This document shows positions 44,557 to 54,177 of a stretch of 64,000 nt of DNA, piece after piece. Position numbers and translations under genes: made by a program. The DNA lies in NCBI GenBank assembly GCA_030426105.1, contig JAUHZI010000003.1, forward strand, positions 1 to 64,000, given 5' to 3'. The notes under the pieces are model-generated. The model was not told where the DNA came from. It ran no database searches and worked only from the letters and a program-made list of their open reading frames with translations. The stretch is from Bacteroidia bacterium. Its GTDB lineage: Bacteria > Bacteroidota > Bacteroidia > Flavobacteriales_D > Parvicellaceae. Numbering within the stretch: the first letter of the stretch is position 1; the number at the start of each line of letters is the position of its first letter.

Positions 44557-45323
44557 TTTTTCGGAATGATGCAAACTGGTATTGGTTGCATTTTGTGTTG
44601 ATTCGCTCGGTTAAGTTTTTGGTAGATTGATAAAACCTCTTTTTCTCTTTCTGATAATGTACTAGTGTTGTTTTTTTCGATATAATCCATCGCCCATTCT
44701 AGTTCAGGGTATGTAGCTCCGATTTGATCTTCATCACTTCTGTCATCGTCCCAAAGCCCATCGGTAGGTTTAGCAATTTGGATACTTTCTACAATCTTTA
44801 ATTCTTTTGCAAGTTCGAAAACTTCTGTTTTAGTTAGGTCAGCTATTGGGGATAGATCTACTCCTCCGTCTCCGTATTTAGTGAAAAAACCAACCCCAAA
44901 GTCTTCTATTTTATTCCCTGTTCCAGCAACAAGGTAACCATGATGACCAGCATAAGCATATAAGGTGGTCATTCTTAAACGAGCTCTAACGTTAGCCATT
45001 GTTAAATGGTCCTGAATGTCATTAGGAAGGTCTTTGCTGATTTGTTGGAAAGTAGCTGTTAAATCAGTAGTGTAGGAACTAATAAAATCAAAATTCTCCT
45101 TCAGCCATGCAATGTGTTCATTGCTTCTATCAAATTGAGCTGGCGGTTGTAAAATAGGCATATTTAGGACAATAATTTTTTTGCCAGTTAATGCACAAAG
45201 TGTTGATGTTACAGCAGAATCAATACCGCCAGAAACACCGATTACAAACCCTTTAATGTTGGCTTTGTTGGCATAATCGTTTAGCCAGTTTACGATGAAA
45301 TCAATTTTTGCTTTAGCAGTCAT
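44553..45323 (-). CDS. nadE: Ammonia-dependent NAD+ synthetase
   Basis: NadE amidates nicotinic acid adenine dinucleotide to NAD+ using ATP and ammonia. The PP-loop is GVSGGIDSAVTS near residue 30. Other motifs are VAGTGNKIEDFGVGFFTKYGDGGVDLSPIADL and GLWDDDRSDEDQIGATY. Its 256 residues fit the short, glutaminase-free form, so it needs free ammonia or a partner amidotransferase. nadE lies next to gldBC, a neighbourhood I recall from other flavobacteria, and its pathway connects to the kynU/kmo operon in this window. Confidence 0.95.
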   Translation of the reverse strand: MTAKAKIDFIVNWLNDYANKANIKGFVIGVSGGIDSAVTSTLCALTGKKIIVLNMPILQPPAQFDRSNEHIAWLKENFDFISSYTTDLTATFQQISKDLPNDIQDHLTMANVRARLRMTTLYAYAGHHGYLVAGTGNKIEDFGVGFFTKYGDGGVDLSPIADLTKTEVFELAKELKIVESIQIAKPTDGLWDDDRSDEDQIGATYPELEWAMDYIEKNNTSTLSEREKEVLSIYQKLNRANQHKMQPIPVCIIPKN

Positions 45324-45343
45324 TTGTTGTTATTAGTGATAAA

Positions 45344-45370
45344 AAAAGCCTGAATAAAGTTCAGGCTTTT
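45344..45370 (-). terminator. Terminator after the beta-barrel gene
   Basis: A 10-bp perfect stem (aaaagcctga / tcaggctttt) has a 7-nt loop and, on the minus strand, ends in TTTTTTT. It lies between the beta-barrel gene and nadE, so nadE probably has its own promoter. Confidence 0.8.
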
Positions 45371-45388
45371 AATTTTTTTTGAAATATT

Positions 45389-46201
45389 TTAGAATAGAAC
45401 ACCTACAGTTAATGCTACACTACCAGGTATTGCTTTTTGTTTAATTTCTTTAAATCCTGTATCTGTCGTGTAATCTTTTACTCCTAAATACTTGTCGTCA
45501 CCATCTAAAGCGTTAGAGAAGAAGTAATTGTAGGTAAGGTCAAAAAATAAGGCTGTAGATCCAGAAACAGTATATTCTGCTCCTCCACCAATAATTAACC
45601 CTGTTCTAGCAAAAGAAGCTCCAGAATTAAGGTCTAAGTCACTATTCGTTGTTGTTGCATTTAAAAGTTGAACATTATCTTCTACAGTAGCTTTCGTTTT
45701 AATACCTAAGTTTAACCCGAAAGTCCCGTAATAAGTAAAGTAACCAATTTCTTTAGTTTTCATCTTTAATGCAATTGGAATGGTTACATAGTTTATTTTA
45801 TACTTTCTGTCCTTTAGCCAAAATGCTGTATTTGTTGAATCTAAAAGATTGGTCGTGTTAAAATCTTGGAATTCCTCATCTTTGTTTAGTATATAATATA
45901 CTGAGTCTTTAGAAGAGGCTTCAAAAAATCCAATTTTACCATAAGATGTCTGAAGTCCAACCCCAGTTACTAGAGATGCAGTTTTATTAAGTCGGTATTC
46001 TAATTGAGCTCCCCATCCATATCCTAGGCTACTCCCGTTGCTGACAAACTTTTTTTGGTTTTCTGGCTTCATCCAATCAATTGAAAGATTTCCTTTTAAA
46101 CCAAATCTAAAATTCTTAACATTATTTTCGTTATTGTCTAGTTGAGCAAAAGAAAGGTTTCCAATTAAATAAGCAATGCTTAGTAATAATATCTTTTTCA
46201 T
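45389..46201 (-). CDS. Outer-membrane beta-barrel protein (PorT/PF13568-like)
   Basis: A signal peptide (ILLLSIAYLIGNLSFAQ) precedes a barrel of the small Bacteroidota outer-membrane type: FRFGLKGNLSIDWMKPENQ, GYGWGAQLEYRLNKTASLVTG, YVTIPIALKMKTKEIGYFTYY, GLIIGGGAEYTVSGSTALFFDLTYNYFF. The terminal strand VALTVGVLF ends in Phe, the classical BAM-recognition signal. Closest recognised relatives are PorT-family proteins, but the alignment is weak and a specific role in T9SS should not be assumed. It diverges from gldB and ends at a terminator. Confidence 0.75.
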   Translation of the reverse strand: MKKILLLSIAYLIGNLSFAQLDNNENNVKNFRFGLKGNLSIDWMKPENQKKFVSNGSSLGYGWGAQLEYRLNKTASLVTGVGLQTSYGKIGFFEASSKDSVYYILNKDEEFQDFNTTNLLDSTNTAFWLKDRKYKINYVTIPIALKMKTKEIGYFTYYGTFGLNLGIKTKATVEDNVQLLNATTTNSDLDLNSGASFARTGLIIGGGAEYTVSGSTALFFDLTYNYFFSNALDGDDKYLGVKDYTTDTGFKEIKQKAIPGSVALTVGVLF

Positions 46202-46246
46202 AGTTTTAAATAATAAAAGTATTTAGCTAAAATAGTTTTTAGTTGG

Positions 46247-46274
46247 TTGCAAATCTAATAAAATTTTATCTTTA
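46247..46274 (+). promoter_or_regulatory. Possible gldB promoter
   Basis: TTG at 46247-46249 and TATCTTTA at 46267-46274 (one mismatch to TAnnTTTG) are 17 bases apart and precede the gldB ATG by 26 bases. Confidence 0.4.
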
Positions 46275-46300
46275 ACACTTTTAAAACATCTTTTTTGAAT

Positions 46301-47320
46301 ATGCATAGGAAAGTACAGCTAGTTTTAGTCGTTTTTATCACGCTGGGTTTTATGGGGTGTAACTCTGATCCTTTGAATGTTGATATTTCAGGAATTCACA
46401 CAGATTTAGAATGTCATAGAATGGAAAGGGAACTGTTTCAGAATGGAATCACAGATATTGACGGATTGAATAGACAGTTGCTAGGGAAGTATGGGTTTTT
46501 ATATGAGTCATTTATTGCGAAAATGATTGTTGAAGGCTCTGCCTATGATCCTGCTATAGGGGTAAGATTAAGCAAGTTCAGACAAGATACAATTATAAGG
46601 AGTGTTTATAGAGATATTGAAATAACATTCAAAGATTTCGATGTGTATGAAAAAGAGTTTGAAAAAGCATTTTCTTATTATCGCTATTATTTCCCAGATA
46701 GTACTTTACCAAATTTAGTTACATTCTATTCAAATTTTAATGCGAAGATTTTTCCAATGGAGAATACATTAGCTATTGGATTGGATATGTATTTAGGGCC
46801 AGAAAATGATAAGGTTAAGCAAATTCCAACAGATATTCTTCCTCAATTCATTAAAGATGATATGGATGAGAAGTATTTGGTAGCGGATGGAATGAAGTAT
46901 TGGCTGTTGAATCGTTTTTATGATGAAAGAATAGGTGAAGATTTTGTTTCAAAAATAATTGAATTAGGTAAAATAATGTATTTGTTAGATGCTGTTTTGC
47001 CAGGTCTATCCGATGATATTAAAATTAACTATACGCCAGAAGAATTAATGTGGGTTCAAGCCAACGAAAATAAAATTTGGGAGACACTAGTAGATGAGGA
47101 GGTCTTGTATACCAAGAATCCGATGACTATCAATCAATATATTGTTGATGGGCCTTTTACTAAAGGGTTACCAAATGAATCTCCTTCAAAAGTTGGAGTT
47201 TGGGTAGGTTGGCAAATAGTAAGGGATTATGTTGAAGAAAATAATGTAGATGTTTTATCTTTGCTGAAAGAAAAGAATAGTTTAAAAATATTAAGATCAT
47301 ATAAGCACGGAAATCGATGA
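46301..47320 (+). CDS. gldB: Gliding motility lipoprotein GldB
   Basis: GldB is a membrane lipoprotein required for gliding in Flavobacterium. A lipoprotein signal ends TLGFMGCNSD. The body shows the GldB landmarks: YFPDSTLPNLVTFYSNFNAK, LAIGLDMYLGPEND, KIMYLLDAVLPG, and DGPFTKGLPNESPSKVGVWVGWQIV. I use the ATG at 46301; the ORF track's TTG is two codons earlier. The gldC start overlaps its stop by 4 bases (ATGA). The 341-residue listed length is typical. Confidence 0.95.
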   Translation: MHRKVQLVLVVFITLGFMGCNSDPLNVDISGIHTDLECHRMERELFQNGITDIDGLNRQLLGKYGFLYESFIAKMIVEGSAYDPAIGVRLSKFRQDTIIRSVYRDIEITFKDFDVYEKEFEKAFSYYRYYFPDSTLPNLVTFYSNFNAKIFPMENTLAIGLDMYLGPENDKVKQIPTDILPQFIKDDMDEKYLVADGMKYWLLNRFYDERIGEDFVSKIIELGKIMYLLDAVLPGLSDDIKINYTPEELMWVQANENKIWETLVDEEVLYTKNPMTINQYIVDGPFTKGLPNESPSKVGVWVGWQIVRDYVEENNVDVLSLLKEKNSLKILRSYKHGNR

Positions 47321-47673
47321 GTAAAAAAACAAGTGAAATAAATTTAAAAGTTGACTTAGATGTCAATAATGTTCCAGAAAAAATTGTCTGGACAGCTAGT
47401 GATGCTTCAGAGGAGGTAAAGAAAGCCAAGGCTTTTTTATTATCTGTATGGGATGAAAATGAAAAAAATACATTGAGGATGGATTTATGGACAAAAGAAA
47501 TGTCTGTTGAGGAAATGAATAAGTTTTTCTTTCAAACTTACATCACAATGGCGGATACATTTCAAAGAGCCACAAGTGAAGATGGTATAGGAGAAGCTAT
47601 GAGAGATTTTGCAGAGTTTTTTGGTGAAAAAATGGGAGTTATTAAGCCATCAGGTAAGTTTGATGCTCCTTAA
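47317..47673 (+). CDS. gldC: Gliding motility protein GldC
   Basis: GldC is a small soluble protein encoded with gldB and is accessory to gliding. The 118 residues show the family pattern: INLKVDLDVNNVPEKIVWTA, AKAFLLSVWDENEKNTLRMDLWTKEM, and FQRATSEDGIGEAMRDFAEFFGEKMG. There is no signal peptide. Its ATG overlaps the gldB stop, so translation is coupled. Its molecular role is unknown. Confidence 0.95.
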   Translation: MSKKTSEINLKVDLDVNNVPEKIVWTASDASEEVKKAKAFLLSVWDENEKNTLRMDLWTKEMSVEEMNKFFFQTYITMADTFQRATSEDGIGEAMRDFAEFFGEKMGVIKPSGKFDAP

Positions 47674-47724
47674 AAGTTATTAACAATTCTTTGTGATGTA
47701 CACATAGAAAACTTATTTAATTTT

Positions 47725-47754
47725 TTGAATACTAATAAAAAATATATACTTTAG
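47725..47754 (+). promoter_or_regulatory. Possible promoter of the porP-gldKLMN operon
   Basis: TTG at 47725-47727 and TACTTTAG at 47747-47754 (one mismatch to TAnnTTTG) are 19 bases apart and lie 62 bases before the porP-like ATG. Confidence 0.4.
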
Positions 47755-47816
47755 CGAACTTGTAGTTTAGTAGTAAAATTGCATTTTTAATTTAACTGAT
47801 TAATTATCAGAAGTTT

Positions 47817-48770
47817 ATGAAAAAAATAATTACAGCGTTATCTGTTTTCGTTACTGCATTGGCAGGAACAGCTCAACAAGATTATCAATTTACACACTAT
47901 ATGTTTGATAATCTATCATTCAACCCTGGTTACGCAGGAATTACAAATTCTATTTGTGGAACTGTTATGGGGAGACAACAGTGGGCAGGTTTTGAAGGAA
48001 GCCCAACTACTGGATTGGTGAATATTCATGCTCCTGTTAAATTATTAAGAGGAGGATTAGGGCTTACTTATTTAAATGATCAGTTAGGTTTTGAAAGAAA
48101 TAATATTGCCAGATTATCTTATTCTTACCACTTGGGAGGTATAGGTCCAGGTATCTTAGGAATAGGAGTTTCAGGAGGAATTGTACAGAAAAGCATAGGA
48201 GCAACATGGGTAACACCAGACGGGACTCCAGCATCTTCAGATCCAACAATTAATACAGGTGGAGTTTTAGGTAATACTTCTAATATTAGCGAGCTGGTTT
48301 CTGATTTTAATATAGGTGCATTCTATTATGCTCCAAATATGTATTTTGGATTGTCAGCAACGCACATTGGTCAAGCAGAAATGTTAGATTTGAATGTTCA
48401 AAATGTACACCACTACTGGTTAACTGCTGGATACACGCATGAATTTAATCCTACCTTAAAATTAAGACCAAACGTCTTAGTAAAGTCAGATGTAGCTTCA
48501 ACACAAATAGATTTGAATGTTAATGTTTTATACAAGAACATGGTATGGGGTGGTCTTACGTACAGATTAGGTGATGCTATCGCACCAATGTTAGGATATC
48601 AACATAAATTTTCAGAAAATGCAACCTTACGAGCAGGTTATTCGTATGGTATTACAACTTCACAGATTAAGAATTATAGTAGTGGTACTCATGATTTCAT
48701 GTTAAACTTCTGCTTTAATTTAGAAAAACCAACCATCTTACAGAAATCAAAAAACCCAAGATTCTTATAA
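47817..48770 (+). CDS. porP: PorP/SprF-family T9SS outer-membrane protein
   Basis: A signal peptide (TALSVFVTALAGTAQQ) precedes the family start QFTHYMFDNLSFNPGYAGI followed by GTVMGRQQWAGFEGSPTTGLVNIHAP. A membrane beta-barrel of 317 residues follows. It is directly upstream of gldKLMN, as porP is upstream of porKLMN in Porphyromonas, so a core T9SS role (PorP sense) is likely rather than cargo-specific SprF sense. A 118-base gap, AT-rich and with no hairpin I can support, separates it from gldK. Confidence 0.92.
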   Translation: MKKIITALSVFVTALAGTAQQDYQFTHYMFDNLSFNPGYAGITNSICGTVMGRQQWAGFEGSPTTGLVNIHAPVKLLRGGLGLTYLNDQLGFERNNIARLSYSYHLGGIGPGILGIGVSGGIVQKSIGATWVTPDGTPASSDPTINTGGVLGNTSNISELVSDFNIGAFYYAPNMYFGLSATHIGQAEMLDLNVQNVHHYWLTAGYTHEFNPTLKLRPNVLVKSDVASTQIDLNVNVLYKNMVWGGLTYRLGDAIAPMLGYQHKFSENATLRAGYSYGITTSQIKNYSSGTHDFMLNFCFNLEKPTILQKSKNPRFL

Positions 48771-48888
48771 AAAAATAAGATTATTGTAACTTTATTTGTC
48801 AAGCTACGTTAACAGCTACTCAAAACATTAATTTATTAACATTTTGAAGTTGAAAACGAAGTGAGACTAAATTAACAAAAGAGGTAAT

Positions 48889-50364
48889 ATGAAAAAATTA
48901 TTGTATTTCGCAGTCATCGCAGTAACACTTGTTAGTTGTGGGAGTGGAAGCAGAGGAGAATTAGTTGGTGTTCTAGGTAGAGAAACATGGTACCATAATG
49001 ATCCTTATGGAATGTTGTACATTCCTGCTGGTAGTTACGAAATGGGACAAAGTGATGAAGATGTTCCTTTTGTACATTATACTAGAACAAAAACCGTTTC
49101 GGTTGCTGCTTTCTATATGGATCAAATGGAAATTGATAATAACGAATACCGTCAGTTTGTGTATTGGGTAAGAGATTCTATCGCAAGGAGAATTTTAGGT
49201 CAAGAGGATGAAACAACTTGGTTAGTTCCAACATTGGATGACGAGTTAGAGGAGAAAGATGCAGAAGATTGGAATTTGAACTGGAGAGAAAGTTTAGATT
49301 TTGAAAAGTATGCAGAGAATGAGCAGTTCCCATTATTAGCAGAATTGTTTTTGCCAGAAAATGAACGTTTTTATAACCGTTTAGAATTAGATGTAAGAAA
49401 GTTAAAGTTTGAATATTACTGGATTGACTTAAAAGAGGCAGCTGTTAAAGGTCGTCCAAAAGTTAAAAAGCTTTCAAATGCTGAATATGAAGATGATACA
49501 GAACATCGTAAGGATATGAATAATCCTGATCAGCCTTTTCCATATGAACCAGGGATCAAAAGAGGTCAAGATTTAGATTTAGGTTATAGAAATAGTAAAG
49601 GACAAAATAATGCAATTAGAGGGCATGAAGATCGTTCTAAGTTTATTATACACGAAATTATTAATGTTTATCCTGATACATTATGTTGGGTAAGAGATTT
49701 TACATATAGTTATAATGAACCTCAAACCAATATGTATTTTTGGCACCCAGCTTATGATGGTTATCCAGTAGTTGGTGTAACTTGGCAACAAGCAAATGCT
49801 TTTGGAGTGTGGAGAACCCAATTAATGAATAGTTATAGAAAAGCAAACTGGGAGTCTTATGTTCAAGATTTTAGATTACCAACGGAAGCAGAATGGGAAT
49901 ATGCATCTAGAGGAGGATTAGATGGAAGTCCATACCCTTGGGGTGGTCCATATATTAGAAACTCTAGTGGATGTTTCTTAGGGAACTTTAAACCTATGAG
50001 AGGTAGGTATATGGAAGATGGTGGTTTCCATACAGTTAGAACAGATAGGTACCATCCTAACGATTATGGATTATACTGTATGGCAGGTAACGTTGCTGAG
50101 TGGTGTAGTACTGCATATGATGAGTCAGCTTATGAGTTCTCTCATGATTTGAATCCAGAATATAAGTACCATGCATTAGACCATGATCCACCTTCTATGA
50201 AAAGAAAGGTAATTAGAGGAGGTTCTTGGAAAGATATTGGTTATTTCTTGCAAACAGGTTCTAGAACTTATGAATATCAAGATAGCGCAAAATCATATAT
50301 AGGATTTAGAAATGTGATGTCGTATTTAGGAAGAGGTGGAGCTAATAAAGAGGGAGACCAATAA
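48889..50364 (+). CDS. gldK: GldK, T9SS outer-membrane ring lipoprotein
   Basis: GldK (PorK) is an outer-membrane lipoprotein that forms a ring with GldN on the periplasmic side of the outer membrane. The lipoprotein signal ends VTLVSCGSGS. An FGE-sulfatase/SUMF1-type domain fills the rest: LYIPAGSYEMGQSDED, DEMEIDNNEYR-like FYMDQMEIDNNEYRQF, FRLPTEAEWEYASRGGLDGS, and MAGNVAEWCSTAYD. These are shared with formylglycine-generating enzymes but serve structure here. Length 491 is typical. It starts the tightly packed gldKLMN unit. Confidence 0.97.
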   Translation: MKKLLYFAVIAVTLVSCGSGSRGELVGVLGRETWYHNDPYGMLYIPAGSYEMGQSDEDVPFVHYTRTKTVSVAAFYMDQMEIDNNEYRQFVYWVRDSIARRILGQEDETTWLVPTLDDELEEKDAEDWNLNWRESLDFEKYAENEQFPLLAELFLPENERFYNRLELDVRKLKFEYYWIDLKEAAVKGRPKVKKLSNAEYEDDTEHRKDMNNPDQPFPYEPGIKRGQDLDLGYRNSKGQNNAIRGHEDRSKFIIHEIINVYPDTLCWVRDFTYSYNEPQTNMYFWHPAYDGYPVVGVTWQQANAFGVWRTQLMNSYRKANWESYVQDFRLPTEAEWEYASRGGLDGSPYPWGGPYIRNSSGCFLGNFKPMRGRYMEDGGFHTVRTDRYHPNDYGLYCMAGNVAEWCSTAYDESAYEFSHDLNPEYKYHALDHDPPSMKRKVIRGGSWKDIGYFLQTGSRTYEYQDSAKSYIGFRNVMSYLGRGGANKEGDQ

Positions 50365-50412
50365 TCAATTAATAAGAAATAATATAAAGTCAAACAAATA
50401 AAACAAGGAAAA

Positions 50413-51258
50413 ATGAGTGGAAGTAGTTTTTTTGAAAGTAGAAAGTTTAAAACAGTAATGAAATTCGTTTACGGATGGGGAGGAGCTGTTGTAATTGTAG
50501 GAGCACTATTTAAAATTCTTCACATCCCTGGTCCCATGCTTACTATTGGACTGTTAGTGGAGGCAGGAATATTCGTGTTATCTGCATTTGAACCATTACA
50601 TGAAGATCCAGATTGGACACTTGTTTATCCTGAATTAGCTTTAGGTCATGCAGATGGAGAGCATGCTTTACCAGTAGCTGAAGAAGAGGAAGTGATGGAA
50701 GCTATCGAAGAAAGCGTTGAAGATAATGGATCTGTTGTTGAGCAATTAGATGGTATGTTAGCAGAAGCTAAGATAGAACCAGAATTAATCGCTAGTTTAG
50801 GAGATGGATTAAGAAACTTAAGCACAAGTGCTAACCAGTTAGGAAGTATTTCAGATGCATCTGCTGCTACTGAAGAGTTTGTAGGAAATATTAAATCTGC
50901 GTCTTCAAGAGTAGGTAAATTATCTGATGCATATGAAGAAGCTGCAACTTCATTAATGGGATTAACTTCTACAGAAGAAGAAGGAGCTAACTTTGGTGAA
51001 GCAATGCAAAAAGTTTCTGGAAACTTATCTGCATTAAACAATGTATATGAAATGCAATTAAAAGGAGCTTCTGAACACTTAGAGACTACTGAGAAAATGT
51101 ATGGTGGTATCAATGAATTGATGACTAACTTACATGCATCATTAGATGATACTAAGAAATATAAAGAAACTATGGCTGAGTTAAGTAAAAACTTAACAGA
51201 GTTGAACTCAGTTTATGGAAATATGTTATCTGCTATGAGTGGTGGTAATAGAGCTTAA
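50413..51258 (+). CDS. gldL: GldL, inner-membrane motor subunit of T9SS
   Basis: GldL with GldM forms the proton-powered motor that drives T9SS and gliding. Two transmembrane helices occupy about residues 20-35 and 41-58. Helix 2 carries the conserved glutamate (TIGLLVEAGIFVLSAFEP, Glu50), which is the residue shown to be needed for proton use in Flavobacterium. A long cytoplasmic acidic helical domain follows, with repeats rich in Leu/Asn/Ser (NLSTSANQLGSISDASAA). Length 281 is normal. Confidence 0.97.
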   Translation: MSGSSFFESRKFKTVMKFVYGWGGAVVIVGALFKILHIPGPMLTIGLLVEAGIFVLSAFEPLHEDPDWTLVYPELALGHADGEHALPVAEEEEVMEAIEESVEDNGSVVEQLDGMLAEAKIEPELIASLGDGLRNLSTSANQLGSISDASAATEEFVGNIKSASSRVGKLSDAYEEAATSLMGLTSTEEEGANFGEAMQKVSGNLSALNNVYEMQLKGASEHLETTEKMYGGINELMTNLHASLDDTKKYKETMAELSKNLTELNSVYGNMLSAMSGGNRA

Positions 51259-51328
51259 TACCAATTAGATTGTTATTAATTCAAAATTCAATTTTAAGAA
51301 AGTATTAACCTATTAAAAAACTAAAATT

Positions 51329-53116
51329 ATGGGAGGAGGAAAAGAAACCCCTAGACAGAAACTTATTGGTCTGATGTACCTAGTATTGATGGCCCTATTA
51401 GCGATGAACGTATCTAAGTCTATTCTTAGTGCATTCTTAACAATTAATGAAAAGTTTGAGCATGCAGCTGAGTTGACAAGTGGTACTACTGCTGGAATGA
51501 TGGCCAAGATAGACAATAAGTTGACGGAGATGAAGTCAACGAAGGCTGCAAAAGAAGATATTAAACAGGTAGAGCTTATTCAGGCTAAAGCAAATGAAAT
51601 AAGAGAATTAGCTAAAAGTACATCTAATTTCTATGTTTCAGAAGCTGGAAGTATGATTAATGTATGTGATCCACTTGTTCCTGTTCCTTTTTATGAAGAG
51701 GATGAAGCAGGGTATCTAAAGTTAATGAACATGGATACTATATCTAAGAAAGATGATTACGATACAGCTCCACACCTTTTCATGAAAGAAGGTACTTTAG
51801 AGCCTAATGAAAGAGGTGCTGCTATTGAATCTAGATTGTTTAGCTTTAGAGATAGTCTTATTCAAATGACTGCTAAATTTGAAGAAGAGAAAGGTGGTAA
51901 AATTCAAAAGTACTTTATCGACCCTACAAAAATTAAAAGACCTCATGATGACCATCATGGTGTAGAAGAGTATGAAAAAAGTGTTGAAGAAGCTTTAGCT
52001 ACTGTACACGTTGAAGATAGAGCAAGAATTAAAAGAATTATTGATTTACTTACAGTACCTGAAGTGGTTCATAACCACCATAAAGAGTATCCATGGGTTG
52101 CATATCAATTCGATCACGCTGTAATTGTAGCTGCTGCAACAATTTTTACATCTTTGAAGAATGATGTGAAAATGGCTGAAGCTATTGCTATAGAATGTGT
52201 ATCAGGTAGAGTTTCTGCTCCTACATTTAAGTTCAACAAAATTGAACCTTTAGCATTTTCAAGCACAAGTTATATTAACCAAGGAGATTCTTTAGGACTA
52301 AAAGTAATGATTGCTGCTTATGACTCTACTGAAAAAATGGAGTTAAAGTATTGGATTGATGATACTACAAGAGCAGAAGGTAACATGAAAGAGTTTAAAG
52401 GTCAAGCTGGAGCATCTTTAGCTTTAAGTGGAGGAGTTGGAGAACATAATGTAGTAGGTTCTATTGCTGTAAAAGAAAAAGGTGTAAAGAAATGGAAACC
52501 TTGGAAGTTTAAGTATAGTGTGGGAGCTCCTAATGGTGCTGTTGCTAATGCTGAAATGAACGTTTTATATAGAGGATGGGATAATAAAATAGAAGTATCT
52601 GCTTCTGGTTATGATCCATCTACAGTTAATGTATCTGCTTCTTCAGGAGTGAAAATTTCTAAAGGTAAAAATGGATATATAGCAAAAGTATCTGGTAGTG
52701 CGAAAAAAGCTACATTAAGTATTACAGCTAAAGATAAAAATGGAAAATCTGTGAAAATTGCAGATAAAGAATTTAGAATTTTTGCTTTGCCTACTCCAAA
52801 ACCATACTTTGGAGGACAAACATTTGATAAAGGAACGATGAAGAAAGCTAAAGCAGCTAATTCAAGTATCGTAAAAGCTTTAATTGGAGATAGTCCATTA
52901 GATGTATCTTATACTGTTAAGAGCTTTAAAATATCAGGTGTAAAAAATGGTAAGAGTTTTGATATGGTATCTAAGAGTAATAAGTTAACTGGACAAATGA
53001 AAAACTATGTTAAGAGTTTAGGAAAAGGTTCGAAACTTATTATTACAGATGTAGTAGCTCAAGGACCAGGAGGGAAACCTAAGAAAATTGGTTCTCTTGT
53101 TTTTAAAATGATATAA
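51329..53116 (+). CDS. gldM: GldM, T9SS motor shaft
   Basis: GldM is an inner-membrane protein whose periplasmic shaft reaches the GldKN ring. The short cytoplasmic MGGGKETPRQKLIG start and single transmembrane helix (LMYLVLMALLAMNVSKSILSAF-like) are the family hallmark. A helical D1 region (AAKEDIKQVELIQAKANEIREL) follows, then beta-sandwich domains (SGRVSAPTFKFNKIEPLAF) and a C-terminal domain ending KKIGSLVFKMI. Length 595 is a little longer than the usual ~515-520, with an apparent insertion around the HDDHHGVEEYEKSVEE segment. It lies 70 bases after gldL and 15 bases before gldN. Confidence 0.97.
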   Translation: MGGGKETPRQKLIGLMYLVLMALLAMNVSKSILSAFLTINEKFEHAAELTSGTTAGMMAKIDNKLTEMKSTKAAKEDIKQVELIQAKANEIRELAKSTSNFYVSEAGSMINVCDPLVPVPFYEEDEAGYLKLMNMDTISKKDDYDTAPHLFMKEGTLEPNERGAAIESRLFSFRDSLIQMTAKFEEEKGGKIQKYFIDPTKIKRPHDDHHGVEEYEKSVEEALATVHVEDRARIKRIIDLLTVPEVVHNHHKEYPWVAYQFDHAVIVAAATIFTSLKNDVKMAEAIAIECVSGRVSAPTFKFNKIEPLAFSSTSYINQGDSLGLKVMIAAYDSTEKMELKYWIDDTTRAEGNMKEFKGQAGASLALSGGVGEHNVVGSIAVKEKGVKKWKPWKFKYSVGAPNGAVANAEMNVLYRGWDNKIEVSASGYDPSTVNVSASSGVKISKGKNGYIAKVSGSAKKATLSITAKDKNGKSVKIADKEFRIFALPTPKPYFGGQTFDKGTMKKAKAANSSIVKALIGDSPLDVSYTVKSFKISGVKNGKSFDMVSKSNKLTGQMKNYVKSLGKGSKLIITDVVAQGPGGKPKKIGSLVFKMI

Positions 53117-53131
53117 TAAAAATTAGGAATT

Positions 53132-54085
53132 ATGTTAAGAAATTGTATTAAAATATCCGCCTTACTAGCTGTGCTAACCACACAGGGAGTTTTATTTAAT
53201 ACTGGAATTGCTCAGCAAGTTTTGCCAAGTTCTGGTGTAACTGTAGAGTCCAATGTTTTAGATGGGGTATATGTACAAGAGCATATTCCAACAAAACGAG
53301 TAATACAATATGCTTCATTAAGAGAAGCTGATGTATTATGGTCTAAACGTATATGGAGAACACTTGATTTGCGTGAGAAGATGAATCACCCTTTGTTTTA
53401 TCCATTAGAGCCTTTGTCAGATAGACGTTCACTTTGGGATGTAATCCGTTATGGAGTTCTTGAAGAAGGAGCAATGACAATTTATGACTTAAATGGATTT
53501 GAAATGGATGATCAATTCAAATATCCAGTTAAACCTAAAAACGGAAACGCTCAAGATCCTGAATTTCAAAAAAGGTTAATGAGTTTCTTTGGTTCTGAAT
53601 CTGAAATCGAAAAGATGGATGAGAATGATGAACCAATGTATGACGAATTAGGAGACCCTATTTTAGAAACGGTAGTTTCTGAGTATAAGGCAAGAGATAT
53701 TATACGTTATGAGTTGAAAGAGGATTGGTTTTTCGATAAACAACGTTCAGTAATGGATGTTAGAATAATTGGAATTTCACCTTTAGTATATGACTATGAC
53801 CCTTCAGGAGATGTAAAAGCCGTGAAAAACTTATTTTGGCTATACTTTCCTGAATGTCGTTACACTTTCCAAAACTTCTTTGTGTATAATGGAGATAATG
53901 ACGCTATGAGAATGTCTTTCGATGATTTATTCTGGAAGAGAAGATTTTCGTCATATATTCATAAAGAAAGTAATGTGTTTGATAGAACAATTGGTCAACC
54001 ATATGATGGTGTTGACGCTTTATTAGAATCTGAGAGAATCAAAAAAGAAATGTTCTTAATTGAACATGATGTTTGGAATCTTTAA
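53132..54085 (+). CDS. gldN: GldN, T9SS outer-membrane ring protein
   Basis: GldN (PorN) partners GldK in the periplasmic ring. A signal peptide (ISALLAVLTTQGVLF) leads to the family sequence VLDGVYVQEHIPTKRVIQYA, LREADVLWSKRIWRTLDLREK, NHPLFYPLEPLSDR, ARDIIRYELKEDWFFDKQRS, and PECRYTFQNFFVYN. The length of 317 is typical. It ends the operon at a hairpin terminator. A close paralogue lies 2 kb downstream beyond an ABC-F gene, with a 41-base stretch identical in DNA. Confidence 0.97.
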   Translation: MLRNCIKISALLAVLTTQGVLFNTGIAQQVLPSSGVTVESNVLDGVYVQEHIPTKRVIQYASLREADVLWSKRIWRTLDLREKMNHPLFYPLEPLSDRRSLWDVIRYGVLEEGAMTIYDLNGFEMDDQFKYPVKPKNGNAQDPEFQKRLMSFFGSESEIEKMDENDEPMYDELGDPILETVVSEYKARDIIRYELKEDWFFDKQRSVMDVRIIGISPLVYDYDPSGDVKAVKNLFWLYFPECRYTFQNFFVYNGDNDAMRMSFDDLFWKRRFSSYIHKESNVFDRTIGQPYDGVDALLESERIKKEMFLIEHDVWNL

Positions 54086-54106
54086 GATTACTTTATATTA
54101 TTTTTT

Positions 54107-54136
54107 AAAGCTCACTAGCAATAGTGAGCTTTTTTG
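54107..54136 (+). terminator. Terminator of the gldKLMN operon
   Basis: An 11-bp perfect stem (aaagctcacta / tagtgagcttt) has a 4-nt loop and a T-run on the plus strand. It lies 21 bases past the gldN stop. Confidence 0.85.
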
Positions 54137-54146
54137 TTTTTATTGC

Positions 54147-54154
54147 TATTTTTG
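54147..54154 (+). promoter_or_regulatory. -7 box TATTTTTG of the ABC-F gene
   Basis: This is an exact match to TAnnTTTG, 23 bases before the ATG and immediately downstream of the gldN terminator. A properly spaced TTG is not obvious. Confidence 0.45.
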
Positions 54155-54177
54155 CAACTCAATTTTAATAATTAAAT